From positions 41,452,068 to 41,516,067 of the forward strand of contig CM059566.1 of assembly GCA_030386875.1 (NCBI GenBank): DNA of 64,000 nt, in the 5' to 3' direction. The position numbers were made by a program, and so were the translations under genes. Positions 13,141 to 24,574 of the stretch are shown here, piece after piece (position 1 is the first letter of the stretch; the number at the start of each line of letters is the position of its first letter). The notes under the pieces were generated by a model that saw only the letters and a program-made list of their open reading frames with translations, was not told the DNA's origin and made no database searches. The stretch comes from Morinoia aosen. Taxonomy: Eukaryota > Arthropoda > Malacostraca > Amphipoda > Talitridae.

Positions 13141-13312
13141 GTGCAGAGTCTACTCTGACCGCCAGTTCGTTTATGCTTGCATTGGATGGGACTGTCGTGA
13201 TGGAAAACTAGATGACATTCACATCTGGGCTCTCTGCACTGTTTGCAACATATTACTGCTTCAACTACAAGTACCCTCCCGAAGCAGCTGCAACGCTGGA
13301 ATTCAATCAGAG
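13141..13312 (+). pseudogene. Exon of the CACTG-element transposase gene
   Basis: The acceptor is tgtgttgcag at 13140 and the donor is AG|gtattt at 13312. The frame AESTLTASSFMLALDG - VVMEN - TAG - MTFTSGLSALFATYY - YPPEAAATLEFNQ is interrupted by a single TAG. Its last two bases (AG) plus the first base of the exon at 14673 make an Arg codon. The splice sites have outlasted the reading frame. Confidence 0.62.
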
Positions 13313-14274
13313 GTATTTGCAAATGGTCTGAATTTTACGAATAGTTCAAAGAATTCTTAGTAAAGCTTTTAATTTCAATCCAGTCATGTTAAACTTAGTC
13401 AATAAATTCATTAACTTCTTCGCTGCTCGAAGATTTTTCCTCTTTTTGATGACCAACGAGCAATTACTGTGGAAATTTTAAGGCCACCTCTCCGGTATGA
13501 TACAAATTTAATTTTAATGTAGTGTTGATGTTAAGAACTTGAATGCCGCAAACTGTTCAAATAAATACTTATATATATACTACTGATACCGTGTTGCAGT
13601 AAAATGCCTTGGTTCTGACTTAGCATCGGTTCCTTGTAATTCTTTGGTAAATATCACTGTGTATTCCTGGAATTTATTTACGTGATGCAAATACTTATTA
13701 AACGTATTTTCTAACGTGGCTCATAGCACTCATCGATCCACACGCGATATCCTGAATACGTTCTGGGTTTAGAATATTTTTGAATTTTGTATTCTTTGAT
13801 ACAACGTCCTGTTAAATGGTAATTTTTATGTAGATGAAGTGAGTTCTAGAAATGAAACTGGATTTACTGTGTGCTCTTGGGTTAAAACCTTACGCTCCTG
13901 CAATGAGACACTCAATATACTTGATCAATAACACTCAATACACTCCTGCGATCATAAGGGTAAAAATCGTTTTCAGCGCGCAAACGACGATATGATCGAC
14001 ATGCGTAAGAATTATTTGTATTCAAGATGCAGGAAGGCAATTATTTGTAGTGAAATCACTATCACACAATTTTTCTCATTGCGGTTCGATGGGAAAACAA
14101 TTTATTACCCCCTTTTGTCCAGAATACGAATGATCCATGTTCATGTCTCCGAGATCGTATGCCTTGCGAATTTTAAAACGAATTTTACTGAGGAAAAGTA
14201 AAACTCAGCGCTGAAAACGTTAGGTCTACCTATAAATTTAAAAATCTTTGTATCTAACACTTATTTCACTAATT

Positions 14275-14605
14275 CTAATTATTGTATCAATAGGAATCAG
14301 CACTCCCAGGGGAAAATGTCTGGGGGTCCGAGCTGAGAGTTAGGTAGGTCTTTTTTGTTGAAATAAAACGTTTTTTGTTATGTCAAGGACCACTCTTTTT
14401 CGGTTCACTGCTGTCCTGTCTTTCAGCATCTAATATTTTCTTCTTCAACTCTATCTTATTTCTTAAACTTCTTTCGCAACTTACTGTTTCTATGCCCTAT
14501 CTGTATAGATTCTGCATTCTCTTATCTCCATACTAAATACTTCCTTCCTCTCATTAGAACGCTTTTTTCTGTTAGGGAGGCTTAAACTGTCATCTAATCT
14601 AATGT
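14275..14605 (+). repeat. SINE-like repeat, copy 7
   Basis: Plus-strand copy starting tattgtatcaataggaatcagcactcccagggg and ending ttagggaggcttaaactgtc followed by an atctaatctaat tail. It lies in the last intron of the element's transposase gene, 70 bases before the final exon, so it arrived after the element itself. Confidence 0.8.
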
Positions 14606-14672
14606 GCTTGCTCAGAGGGAGAAATAAAGGAATGAATCTTAGAAAAAAAGTATTTGTCATTTTTCATTACAG

Positions 14673-14805
14673 ATTCTTTGTGCGGATAAATCCTGGAAGA
14701 GGTACCAAGATGGCCATGGAGAAAAATAGAAAAAGGTATGCAATGAACCCGAAGATGCTCTCGTTCATCAATGGCCTCGCAGATTTTGAATGGACTGAGA
14801 TGTGA
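14673..14805 (+). pseudogene. Last exon of the CACTG-element transposase gene
   Basis: It starts after a cattacag acceptor and encodes FFVRINPGRGTKM, then a basic stretch and LSFINGLADFEWTEM before TGA at 14803-14805. This exon alone is uninterrupted. It joins in phase with the exon ending at 13312. Confidence 0.62.
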
Positions 14806-16840
14806 ACGTTGTAAGTAAGCATCTGATGCCCTCCCAGTCGACTCTCATGGTAGTGGAGTTGAGTTCTTTGCAAGAACCCCGTAAGATCTTCAAATTATTT
14901 CACCTACCAACATTTACTGTTTAGCTTCTCTCATATTTTTGTTTAGTAACATTTACAGTAGTTTCTCGCGTTTATGGCCAACATCTGTTACATAAATATA
15001 TTTCCATTGATATGCAGTCTTTGTTGAAAACTCTTGTATTTCTCCTCTTGCAACACTCGCTTCGCAAATTGACTATTCACTGCGTATCTTTATTTCTTTG
15101 CAGTTCGACGAATCATGTTTATTGTAATTGCCGCTTATTTATAGTGGATTAGATGGTTACACTGTTTGGCCTGTTGAATTAGGTAATGAGATCGTTTTTC
15201 TTCATTAAACATCTCGAGCTATATTAGCCCTCTCAAGGCAGGGATTTAAGATTTTCAATGTTCGTCACGAAATGCGTGATGTGGAAGCCTTGAAGTAATT
15301 ATTATGGTTGTAGAAACTTTCTTTTGTTAGTGCCTCAATTTGTATATTTTTATTATTTCTATTCTATTAGCCATAACAGAACCTTTGACTGTTAGACATA
15401 ACACTTGATTAGTTTATGATTTATATTCGTGTTTTGCCATAACCTATGCGGAAACGTATTCTGAACATACGTACCTCATATATTGCATGTATATTATATA
15501 AAATGAAAAATGTTCTGAAAAAATAGGGGAATGATTATTAGTAGGTAATTTCGTAAAATTATGTGCAAGGAACAAAATATTGAATAAAAAATTACATTTT
15601 TATTCCCAATAATGTTTTTTGAAGTTGGTTTGATATCTTATTGATAAAGTGGATTTTAGAATCTTAAAATTCGACTTTAAATGTGTAATCTATTTTAAGC
15701 CTTATTGTTCTGTGAAATGTACTTTGCAAGCTGGAACTTCCACTCGGTTTTCATGGGGAGGATCTTGGAGTACTGTGAACTTCAGCGAAGGAGATAGTGT
15801 GAAAGCTTTCCGCTCGTAATTCATGTTCGGTCTCCTGATCTGATTATGATATCTAGTGAAGCAATTGAGAATTTGATTATTTTAGTGGCAGTAATACGTA
15901 TTGAATTAAGCTAATTAGTTTAGTTGAAGAAAAATATCTAAACCTGAGAAATATTCAACTTGGAATTATTTAATTTCTGTAGCCTTGTGTGATGCAGACG
16001 AACTTTTACTTTGTTCTTGATATTAGTTCAGATCAATCCTACTAATTTTATTGTACTTGTATGACAAATAAACAGACATAACTGTAAGAGTTACGATGAT
16101 GCTGATTCGAGATCCATTGATGTAAACGCTCGAGTTATGTTTTGATTTATTTAAGAGTGTATTTTTACCAAGGAAGACATTTTGAAGTGTCAATTGAAGG
16201 AAAGAGGAACACGGGAAGTTTGTGATTTATTTTGTTATGAATAGTTTAAAATTCGTTTAATGAACTTGTCGTTACTTTGAGAATAAAATGGCATGACTTC
16301 TTGTATTATAATAAACAGTGAATCCATTTTAAATAGTTACCATTCGTTCGTAGTTACCATTCTTTTTTCGTAGCGGATATGGTTTTCTTTAGGAAGCCAA
16401 TAATAAACGTTGCAATAATAAATCGTCATTGTTCCATTTATTGACCTTTCGTTACGAGGTTTTCGAGTATTTATATAAGTAACGCCAATTGAACGTATTT
16501 ACAAATAGTTGACTTCAAGCCAATGTAAGCTGCTGAGCATGATCAGCGGAAACAACTTACGTCTGCAAGTGACGCAAGTTCCATGTTGAAGTTTCATGAA
16601 GTAAGATGTTAGTTGAAGTACTAGGGTTGACCTATGGAAGCCGTAATAGCATTCTATTGCATTAGGTAAACTATTCTTTTGCACAAATTTCAACAGTTTT
16701 CTACGATATATGGCTTGTACTATATCGTATTTGAAAGTTTCAAAGAGCGATTGTTTTTTCTTGGCAACTGAGCAATTAAAGAATTTCATCTTTTTTGTCA
16801 CGATTACTTGCATTTTATACGGTTATTCGACCAATTATAA
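14806..16840. other. 3' region of the CACTG element, nothing recognised
   Basis: AT-rich sequence between the last transposase exon and the right subterminal repeats. No reading frame, tRNA or known repeat could be supported. Confidence 0.4.
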
Positions 16841-17134
16841 AAAAATACATTCATTTTACCACCGTTTTTTCACGGCAAATCAAAAGAAATTACTGGTTTC
16901 TACCGTTTTCAGTGCCCAGGTTTTGCTATCATTTCACGGAAATTTCGTATAAATTACAGTTTTTTACCGGTTTTTATTTCCTGGTATTACCGTTTAAAGC
17001 ACGGAGACTCCTTAGAAATCACGGTTTTTTACCGTTTTTTGCCCCCAGGTTTTACCGTTTTTTTCACGGTTTTTTGTTGGCAGCGAAGTTGCCAGACATT
17101 TTACCGTGAAATCACGGTGAAATTTTATACAGTG
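16840..17134 (-). repeat. Right subterminal repeats and terminal inverted repeat
   Basis: Dense short motifs of the type ttaccgtttttt..cacgg, in both orientations, fill this stretch. The last ~40 bases (ending TACAGTG) are the inverted counterpart of 6037-6078. Subterminal motif clusters like this are binding-site arrays in CACTA-type elements, which supports the superfamily guess. Open frames across it (16710-17109) are an effect of the repeats. Confidence 0.65.
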
Positions 17135-17873
17135 TAGGTTACGATGCTGAAGCCCTCCCCGCAACCTGCGCATGTCGACACTTAACACCTAATAATCAGG
17201 ATTCACTGTTGTACGCTGGAGCCTTCTTATGCCCATGCAAATTCATTCCATTGCATTTAAAAACATAGAAAACATAATACTTCGATTATCACACATGTCG
17301 ACCACACATGAATACGCCTAAACTATTGTTAATTCACTCATCTTTACACATACGCATCAAGTATCGTTAATCGATTTGCGTAAGCAAACAGAAAAACTCA
17401 CGCAAGTAATGAACTTCAGTATGAGGATATATCACAGGCACATTAAAAATTCAAGCATTAGATGCTCACAGACATCCTTTTGAGGCAGGATTAGAGAACG
17501 TTGAGCAGAGTTTTCTGACCAAGCAAAACTGTTCTACGCGTCGCAAAACATAACCTGACAAATAGAAACGCGGAAAACACTGTCGTGATGATACAGACGG
17601 AAGCAAGGCAAGCGGAGTTCTTGGAAATGAAAACAAGAGTGAGAGGCTATCGTGGGAAATGTTCTTGCTTACGCCAGAAGATATCCACGTGATGCTCGCA
17701 ATGAGCACGCATTGACGATTACTGTTCAACTTTCAGTCAATTAAAACTGGTGGGACTGAATTTCTGAAATTTCAATGAACGATATAGCATGCTTTTTTTA
17801 CGAACGGTTAATGTTATCAATGAACCAAAAATTTTCATTATTTATTTAGCATGAATAATAAAATCAGTCATCC

Positions 17874-17919
<46 letters not shown>

Positions 17920-18088
17920 GGGTTTTCCCGCCGTTTTCGATACTTTGATGAAATCACAGCGTAATTTGGTAGCGGTGTTACATTTAGGTCTCATATTGGG
18001 AATTAGTCATCCCATCCCAACAACTGCGATATTCATTAGGGTTTAAAACACTTACTAGTATTACTATGATCGATATTACAGTACTCAC
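17135..18088 (-). other. KANSL1 intron with (ATT)n microsatellite
   Basis: This stretch lies between the CACTG element and the KANSL1 splice donor. The only clear feature is an uninterrupted ATT run at 17875-17919 (15 units). No further KANSL1 exon could be recognised. Confidence 0.5.
17875..17919. repeat. (ATT)15 microsatellite
   Basis: A perfect ATT trinucleotide run, bounded by tccc on the left and gggtttt on the right. Its purity suggests it is polymorphic. Confidence 0.97.
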
Positions 18089-20196
18089 ATTGGTTTGAAG
18101 TCGGAGTGCAGCAACTCGCCGTTGTAGTCCTGGTCAAACTCATCGCAGGATTCTCCACCAGAGGAAGATTCAGTGGCATCCGAATCATGCTCTACATGCA
18201 GTCTCGCAGAAGCCTTCACCTCCCCGGATATAGTTTGCAGCTCGTACCGCAAATTTTCAGAAAAACTCACACTCGACGAAGGATCCTCAATAGTCTTGGG
18301 AGGGACACTTGACAAATGACTAGTAGGAGCTTCAACACCTAAAAGCTTCTGGTTTGTCACAGCCGATGAACGAGTCTCCATTTGCCGCACGTAAGATATA
18401 AGGTTAGCCGTCGACATGCCTTTGAGAGCCGCCGCATCATATCGCGGCGGCGGAGGCTGGTGAAACGAGCCCGTAACCGTAGGACTTGCGTTCAAAATAT
18501 TAACGCTCTTGGAGTCCTTGCCGTCGTTGGCGCTCACCGTTTTCACGTCGGCCATAAGAAGAGGTCGACCATACTTGATGAGCTGACTGAGTTGCGTGCT
18601 CACACTCGAAGCTAATCCGCGGCCAGTCAAACGTCTCGCTCTTCTGAGCAGCTGCGCCTGGCGCTTTTGCAGCCTAAGCTGCCGCACTGACAACGATGAG
18701 AGGATTGTGGACGCTTCTACCTCGGGCGTCATGGGTAACACCACAGGCGTAACCGTAGGCACGACTACAGGGCCCGCCTGAGCAGACGCATACGAAGTGA
18801 GAGAGTTGGATCCTTCGGACGAAACTGACAATCCAGACACAGCATTGGGCGTCGTATTTGGGGCTATAAGCTGAGTAGGATTGCTGTAGGCCAAAGTGGT
18901 GGTACCAGCACAACTCGAGGCACTGCTCCCAACGTCAGTCGGGGTAACAGTTGAGTTGTTGCTAACGCTACTGCCTGGGCAGTTGCTGAGCTCATTGAGT
19001 AGCTCAGGGTTAGCCGAGACCAGGTGGTCGAGCGTCCTGAAACAATCATCGGGCAGCGTAGATAGAAGGCCATCGTCAAATATACCTGAAGGGGCTGTGA
19101 TCTTGGAGGGTAGGGAAAGTGTTGCGTACGGTGGGGGCGGTGTGTCGTTCGGCTGTGGAGCCGAGCACCGACTGCCCACTCTGTTGTCCACTTTAGGCAC
19201 ACTGCAACCCATTGGGGATGACTCTTGAAGTGGTGCGGCAAAAGAAGATGGTACCCCACTCACAGTCCCTGGTTTAACCAACGATGCCTTTGAAATTGCA
19301 GCAACACCCGTTGTGCAGAAAGTAGTGGAATCTACGACGGATGCAGAAGCAGTCACAACAACCGGGGTATCCGAAACAACTGCTACACCAGACACAGTGG
19401 CAGTAGCAGTTACTGTGACCGACACTCGCAAGTTAGGCGCCACAGTTGCACTGAGGGTTGTACTCAAAGAAGAGACACTTGTAGGATCAAACTCTGGTGT
19501 TGAGACTTGATGTGCTTCTGTAAGAAAAGACGAGGGTGACGCCTCTGTTTTGTCTGGTGAGCTTGGGGAGAGCAAGCCAAACTGCGACGATGAGCAAGCA
19601 GTACTCACAGACCCAAGATCATCTCTGGTGAAAGTAAAACTACAAGGCATAGATTCTTTTTCATGTAAGTCCTGTGCAAGTTTCAAACTACTATTATGAG
19701 TGGAGGTAGCAATAGGAAAGAGATGATGAGCTTGTGTATGTGATGACACAGGAGAAGCTGACGGTTTATCCTTCTGCAACGGAGACAAAGGAGCGTGGGA
19801 CTTCTCAGGCAAAGGCGAAAGTGGTGCAGATGAGTCCGTGCTGTGGGGAGGCGTGGGTTCAACACTCACGATACGCTGGTCAACAGAAGTGTTGTCATCA
19901 AAGTTCTCTATCTTGTAGTCTTGTTTGGCAGCACTGAGGACAGGGGCATCATCAGAGGTGTTTGTGTCAAGAGGAGCAGCAGCGGTAGGACTGTGTTGGC
20001 GTTCATGACCCCCATAAGGGGGAACTTCCATGTTAGTGCAACTGGACCTGAGTGGAGAAGTGGAGGATGTGGTGGCACAAGGTGGGGCTGAGGTGGATGC
20101 CACCAGTGAAGAAGGTGGGGAAGGAGTGTAGGGTGGAGTGGTCAGGTAGGGCAGTAGCAGTTCTGGCTGAGATTCCTGGGTTAACGCAGGTGCCAT
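18089..20196 (-). CDS. KANSL1: KANSL1 (NSL complex subunit 1), first coding exon
   Basis: This exon encodes the N-terminal ~702 residues of the KAT8 regulatory NSL complex scaffold (Drosophila nsl1/waharan), a nuclear protein that helps recruit the MOF acetyltransferase to promoters. I chose the ATG at 20196 because the protein then starts MAPALTQE, matching the conserved MAPALT start of the family. The open frame extends only a few codons further upstream, from a GTG. Most of the exon is Ser/Thr/Pro-rich low-complexity sequence. Around residues 500-550 is the conserved RQAQLLRRARRL coiled segment. Near the end (about 671-695) is the family signature DSDATESSSGGES with an acidic tail. The exon ends in phase 2 at 18089 before a gtgagta donor. 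The C-terminal PEHE region must be encoded further left and was not found. The match to the vertebrate protein at both ends is from memory, without alignment. Confidence 0.88.
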
Positions 20197-20962
20197 TACG
20201 CAAAGCACTGCCAGCAGTGGCGGCAGCAGGGCCAGCTTGGCATTGCAAGAATAAGAACCATGCTACTACTTACTGCTACCACAACCCTACTGCAACTTTG
20301 GTGTGGCGTGCTGCCTGCCTGCCTCCACTGCACGGCACCACACAGCTCAGCACCGAGGCATGACAGCAAATCAGCAAAATTCTGATCTCTTTATCCAAGT
20401 GTGACACTTATATTCTGGAGCAGTGCACACTCGCAACCATGTGCGCACTGACAACAATGCACTCCCTCCTCTCCCTTGTGCTTGAAGGGATGAGGCAGAG
20501 CCAGACTTGGGTAAAAGCTGATGGGAAAGGCAGAGACAAACTTCAGGTTGTTCAACCCACGGGAAGTTCGTGTTGGGGAGACTGGCACGGGAGTCCAGGG
20601 CAGACCCGAAACGCTTCGACAGGAGAGCAATTTTCGGCAGGAGCTTTGCTTGCTCGCGCTGAACTCGTCTGATCTAACACAAAACCACATCATTCAAAAC
20701 ATTTCAACACGAATCCTAAACACAATTTACACTCAGCATAATGAGGCACAAAATACAATGCAAACACATTTCATTTATAATATTTACAATGACTGACTAT
20801 TGAAAATAAACAAGGCTAATATTAGCATGAGAGTTTTATTCTCAGAAGAGTTTTGATCATAGTCACAATGTTTCAAACATACCAAGCTGAAAAGAACAAA
20901 AAATCCTGTAGTACAATTGGTGAAGTATTAGAATTCTAAGAATATCACTCCTTCCAGAATAA
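20197..20962 (-). other. KANSL1 5' region (UTR/promoter side)
   Basis: This is GC-richer than its surroundings and immediately upstream of the KANSL1 start on the minus strand, so it probably holds the 5' UTR and possibly an upstream non-coding exon. I cannot identify a transcription start or a definite splice acceptor. The open frames here on either strand look like composition effects. Confidence 0.4.
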
Positions 20963-21225
20963 TGGAACAAAAGTATTCAATTTAAATGACTTAAGAATAA
21001 ACTACTAAATTCAGCACATTTTCTGTGTGAAGAAATACAGATGCCCAAGATAACGGAACAAAAGAAATCAATTTAAACTACTAAAGAATAACTACTAAAT
21101 TCAGCACATTCCCTGTGTGAAGAAATACAAATGCCCAAGATAAAGGAACAAAAGTATTCAATTTAAATGACTAAAGAATAAACTACTAAATTCAGCACAT
21201 TCCCTGTATAAAGAAATGCAAATGC
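20963..21225. repeat. Tandem repeat, three ~91-bp units
   Basis: Three consecutive units start near 20963, 21055 and 21144. Each runs ggaacaaaag-tattcaatttaaa - gactaaagaataaactac - ttcagcacattccctgtgtg - aagaaatacaaatgcccaag. The first unit has ttttctgtgtg where the others have tccctgt. Divergence is a few percent, so the expansion is fairly recent. Confidence 0.85.
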
Positions 21226-22380
21226 TTCTACCATGTTGTGACAACTTTCCCACCTTTTGCAGGTCAGTCTGGCAGTTTTTTTTGATTGCACACTGAGTAT
21301 GTGCTCAGTGTACCTGCTAAGCCATATGCAGTATAATATGTATATGCTATAATATTGGTACACATTACTGCTGATCTTTCCAATGCTTCAGTCACTCATG
21401 AGTCAGTTCAACCTACAAGATAATTTAACTGAAAATTGATGACTTCCTCATCTATGTTAGTAAAAACTTGAGCACTTTTTCACAGCATTGGATTTTATGG
21501 GTGCTATTGATTTCCATCTTCAAGAGAAAAATCAGACATTCTTTCATTATATGTTCCATCTAATAATGGATTTGTTAGAACAACTCAAATCATCAGCAGA
21601 AGTTATTCACAAATCTTTCCAATGACTATAGAGGAAATTAAAAAAATGGGAAAATTTACATGGTGGTCATAAACACATACATTCTCTACTAATAGTACAT
21701 CAGTGATGAGATGACCTGATGAAAGTTCACAGAATCCTATCTTTAATGTACCTACTGAAAAACAACACAAAAGACCAAGATAGTGGGAAAAATCACCACA
21801 AATATTTCAATTCCTTTTCCATGAGATAGAAGTAGATGACCTAAAAAATTTAACAATGTTGAAGCTTCCATAAAAATACCAATAAATAAAGGTTCAGAAG
21901 TGACACCAAATAAAGCTTTAAAAATATCAATGTTCAGTAATGAATGAACCAAATAACCTAATCTTTGCTTGCCAGGCTTCTTACTAAATAACATTTATGT
22001 CGACATAAAAATGCTACTCTTTGGAATTTTGTTGCTTAATAGCACTAATAATGTATTACTTGATATGTCACTTTCACTTATATATATATCTGGTTTCTAA
22101 GTATCTAGTTTTGTGAATGGATAATGTGAATGGAAATATTCTCCAAATTGCTTTACACCACAGGGTCTAGTCAGTTGCAAACAAACCAAGCCTCACTTGA
22201 ACTACACTACATAAAAGATGAACTTCAAATACACTGAAGAATATAAAATACAGATGGCATAAATACATTATTTCATTTTTTGAGAAAAAAAGTATCAGCA
22301 CATAAAAAAATTACCCTCAATTCATAAGCTATTCATTTATAAATTTGACATCAACATAACAAAAAAACATTCAACAGATT
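21226..22380. other. Unassigned stretch upstream of KANSL1
   Basis: No gene or repeat family is recognised. A short minus-strand frame at 21752-21994 shows no domain and no start context that would make it credible. Confidence 0.4.
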
Positions 22381-22384
22381 TCAC

Positions 22385-22480
22385 TAAAAAGAAGGCCTAC
22401 CGATTCTCAGCTCAGGACCTCAAATTTTTTGGCTAGGAGCACTAATTCCCATAAAAAATTGTCGTATCTTCCAGAAAGAG
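22385..22480 (-). repeat. SINE-like repeat, truncated fragment
   Basis: Only about 95 bases match the family: aaaagaaggcctacc, ctcagctcaggacctca and an aattcccata end. It corresponds to the 5' end of the element in its own orientation, and is directly followed by a longer copy. Confidence 0.6.
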
Positions 22481-22494
22481 CAAATGATGCAGAT

Positions 22495-22855
22495 AACTTG
22501 TTACTAGGCTGCAGATTAGATGTTGGTTAAGCCTTCCTAACCACAAAAAAAGACATTCCAAGGAGAGGAAGGCACCATTAAGTATGTATACAGGGGAACA
22601 CAGAATTTATGCACAAGGTGCATAGAAACAGGAAGTTGAAAAAGAAGACTGTGAAACAAGATAAAAGTTGAAAAAGAAAATATTAGGTGCAGAAAACAGA
22701 ATAGGGAAGCAAAAAAGATACATTACAAGAAAAACCTATTCGAATCAACAAAAGAAAGCCCTACCTGACCTTTACATTGGGACCTTATGTATTACTCCTG
22801 AATGCACTAATTTTCATAGATACAATAGTTGTATCCTCCTGAGGGTCAAGTTGCC
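22495..22855 (-). repeat. SINE-like repeat, copy 8
   Basis: Minus-strand copy starting with the gcagattagatgttggttaagcc tail, then cattccaaggagagg, aaggcaccattaagtatg, gcatagaaacagg, aagttgaaaaag, and ending aatttt-catagatacaatagttg. The expected gaacagcagtgaacc block is rearranged. Short open frames across it (22668-22892) belong to the repeat. Confidence 0.75.
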
Positions 22856-22859
22856 ATAC

Positions 22860-24500
22860 AATTTGAAAAAATATACTTTCATGTCTTTGTAGTTTGAATT
22901 TTCTTCATAGTTAGGATTTCTTTCACATTATAGATTAAGCATAGGGTTTAGCTTTTAAATTACTTTACCAAGATTATTTTCATCTCTCTCAGTTGATTCA
23001 CAATTTAATCCTAGCCATGTTTATTTTCAACTATAAAAATCAAATAGCTTAGAGGCTCTTATCCTCAGATGAGGCACAGGCATGGTAGCATAAAAATGAC
23101 ACATTAAGTAGACTCACAAGATCTCCAGTAGGTAAAAATCAACATCCTTTATGTGATTCTACAATAACCAGATAATTTGGCTCAGACATCATGTCTATAT
23201 CATACACAATGCTCCAAAATTGAATCAAAGCATAAAAAGGCAATATGGGTCTATTCAATACTTTATGAATTGTTGTAATTAAATTTAAAAGGTTGACTTT
23301 ACATTAGCAACATCATTTAGAACTTGTGTAAATATTTCTATTTTACCATGTTATCTAATCAAGCCCTTTCTTTGACAGCTTGTTATGGTTCACACAAACA
23401 CCAACAGGTAATCCCAAATGTACACCTAATTTAGTTCTGATTAAAATGTCATAGGATGCTTTAAACAATATTAGAGTGAGTGAGCACATGCATTAGTAAT
23501 CCCTTGTTTATTGTGGTTGGTTGATCCCAAGACAGGTGGCAAAAACTGAATTTACGCTAAATAGGAACAGCATCTCAACCAAAATTTACATGTATTTGGA
23601 GTTTTAAAATCCTTATGGTACTGTTAAACAACCTCTCCCTTACAGTAGAGTACTCTACTAATAACACAGACTACTGTTAAGTAATAACACTTAGGAAATG
23701 ATGATGGGTATGTCAGATCATTATTTTTGTTGTGAAACCAAAACACTGTATGTATATTTTTTCTAGACTATGAAATATTTACTATTACTACTTCAATGGG
23801 TTTAATGAAAAATGTTTTGGTGTTCACATCTCATGATTTTCCTAGAATTATCCAGAAACTCTACAAAATACTTTCCATATCCATTTTTCAGAAACCTGTA
23901 AAGTCATGAATCCGCAATAACTGAACCGCAAAGAAGCGTAGGAACACTAGAATAATTGTTTTTCGAAATGATAAGGCTGGACTTCAAAACATTTACATAC
24001 TACACATGAATCATTTTCTTTGAATTTTCTACATTTTCAAATTTCATACAGGGTTATGACTAGACAAAATGCTGACCCGTTAAAATATATTCAAACTAAA
24101 CTTCATCCATGATGAGCTGATGATTTTAATAATCTTATGCAGTAAGTTGAGCAGAAGATGCCTATTTCAGAATTTTACTAATATTCTGAACAATTATCAC
24201 TAAATAAAGGCATTGTAATAGCTACAGATTATAAATATAGCTAATTTTTATTTTAATTATATAAAATATCAGTAATACTTCCATGAATTTTATAAAATAT
24301 TTACAATCCTTTTAAACAGAAATTAGAAACTTAGCATATAGCTGGGCTAGAAAGAATTAATGCTAGTGCTGTATTGGGTTGACACAAAATTTATTTTACC
24401 TGCATGAATTAGTTTCATTTTTTTGGTAAATGTTAAGCAGACGACACTAATTGGTTCAATCTTTTCTTGCTTGCATCATGGTAATTAGGTCAAAACAAAC
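22860..24500. other. Unassigned AT-rich stretch
   Basis: No gene, RNA gene or repeat array could be supported between the SINE-like copy and the start of the repeat cluster. It is uniformly AT-rich with stops in all frames. Confidence 0.4.
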
Positions 24501-24560
24501 TATTTATCTTTAATGCACTTTCCTTCATAAACGAGTATTTAACAAGTAACAGCAGTGACG
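24500..24560 (+). repeat. Copy of the GCACTTTCC/AGCGGTA dispersed unit
   Basis: The segment tttaatgcactttccttcataaacgagtatttaacaagtaac is a plus-oriented copy of the ~45-bp core scattered through 26760-30540. It sits directly beside the 20-bp tandem array. Confidence 0.65.
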
Positions 24561-24574
24561 TAACGTAACTGAAC

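Larger units (their letters stand above)
7240..14805 (+). pseudogene. Transposase-like zinc-finger gene fossil, at least four exons
   Basis: Exon one starts at an ATG at 7240 and encodes C2H2 fingers (CPFC..H..H, CSFEKC..H..H, CNLQHC..H..H). A fourth finger (CHIKNC..H..H) lies just beyond 7596 in another frame, so there is a frameshift near 7590. Coding-like sequence with several stops continues to a SAM-like piece at 8392-8583 (LTEAGVETRDDL) and a gtaagt donor at 8597. A second exon (about 11269-11444) ends ILLWMVR before gtaagt. A third (13141-13312) reads LDGTVVMEN, one TAG, then FATYYCFNYKYPPEA and TLEFNQ. Its AG end joins the fourth (14673-14805, FVRINPGRGTKM..., TGA) to complete an Arg codon in frame. 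This exon layout and the FYLKLQ/ATLEF-type motifs resemble zinc-finger transposases of animal DNA elements. The gene is dead as it stands. I cannot place the catalytic residues. Confidence 0.65.
6037..17134 (+). mobile_element. Large decayed DNA transposon, CACTG termini (CMC/EnSpm-like), ~11.1 kb
   Basis: The left end begins CACTGTAAAAAATGCC and the right end, read on the minus strand, begins CACTGTATAAAATTTC. Both continue into copies of a CCGTGAAAT..CACGG motif. The right subterminal 300 bases (about 16840-17134) contain many more such ACCGT/CACGG motifs, and the left end has several. Between the ends lies a plus-strand, intron-containing, stop-ridden gene whose fragments join at canonical splice sites (7240-14805). 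CACTG termini with A-rich continuation and subterminal repeats are known from animal CMC (EnSpm/CACTA) elements. A TA dinucleotide flanks each end, so the target duplication could be 2 bp, but this is weak. Three or four SINE-like copies lie inside. The superfamily is inferred; paired ends around one gene fossil are what the sequence shows. Confidence 0.68.

Noticed and set aside
16499-17109. Two ~100-codon frames near 16.5-17.1 kb
   Set aside because: They cover the subterminal repeat region of the CACTG element and have no domains.
18896-19259. Open frames in other frames within the KANSL1 exon
   Set aside because: The KANSL1 frame is 700 codons long with conserved ends; the others are GC-driven shadows.
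20197-20208. Extending KANSL1 upstream of 20196
   Set aside because: The extra codons start from a GTG, and the MAPALT start is conserved in the family.
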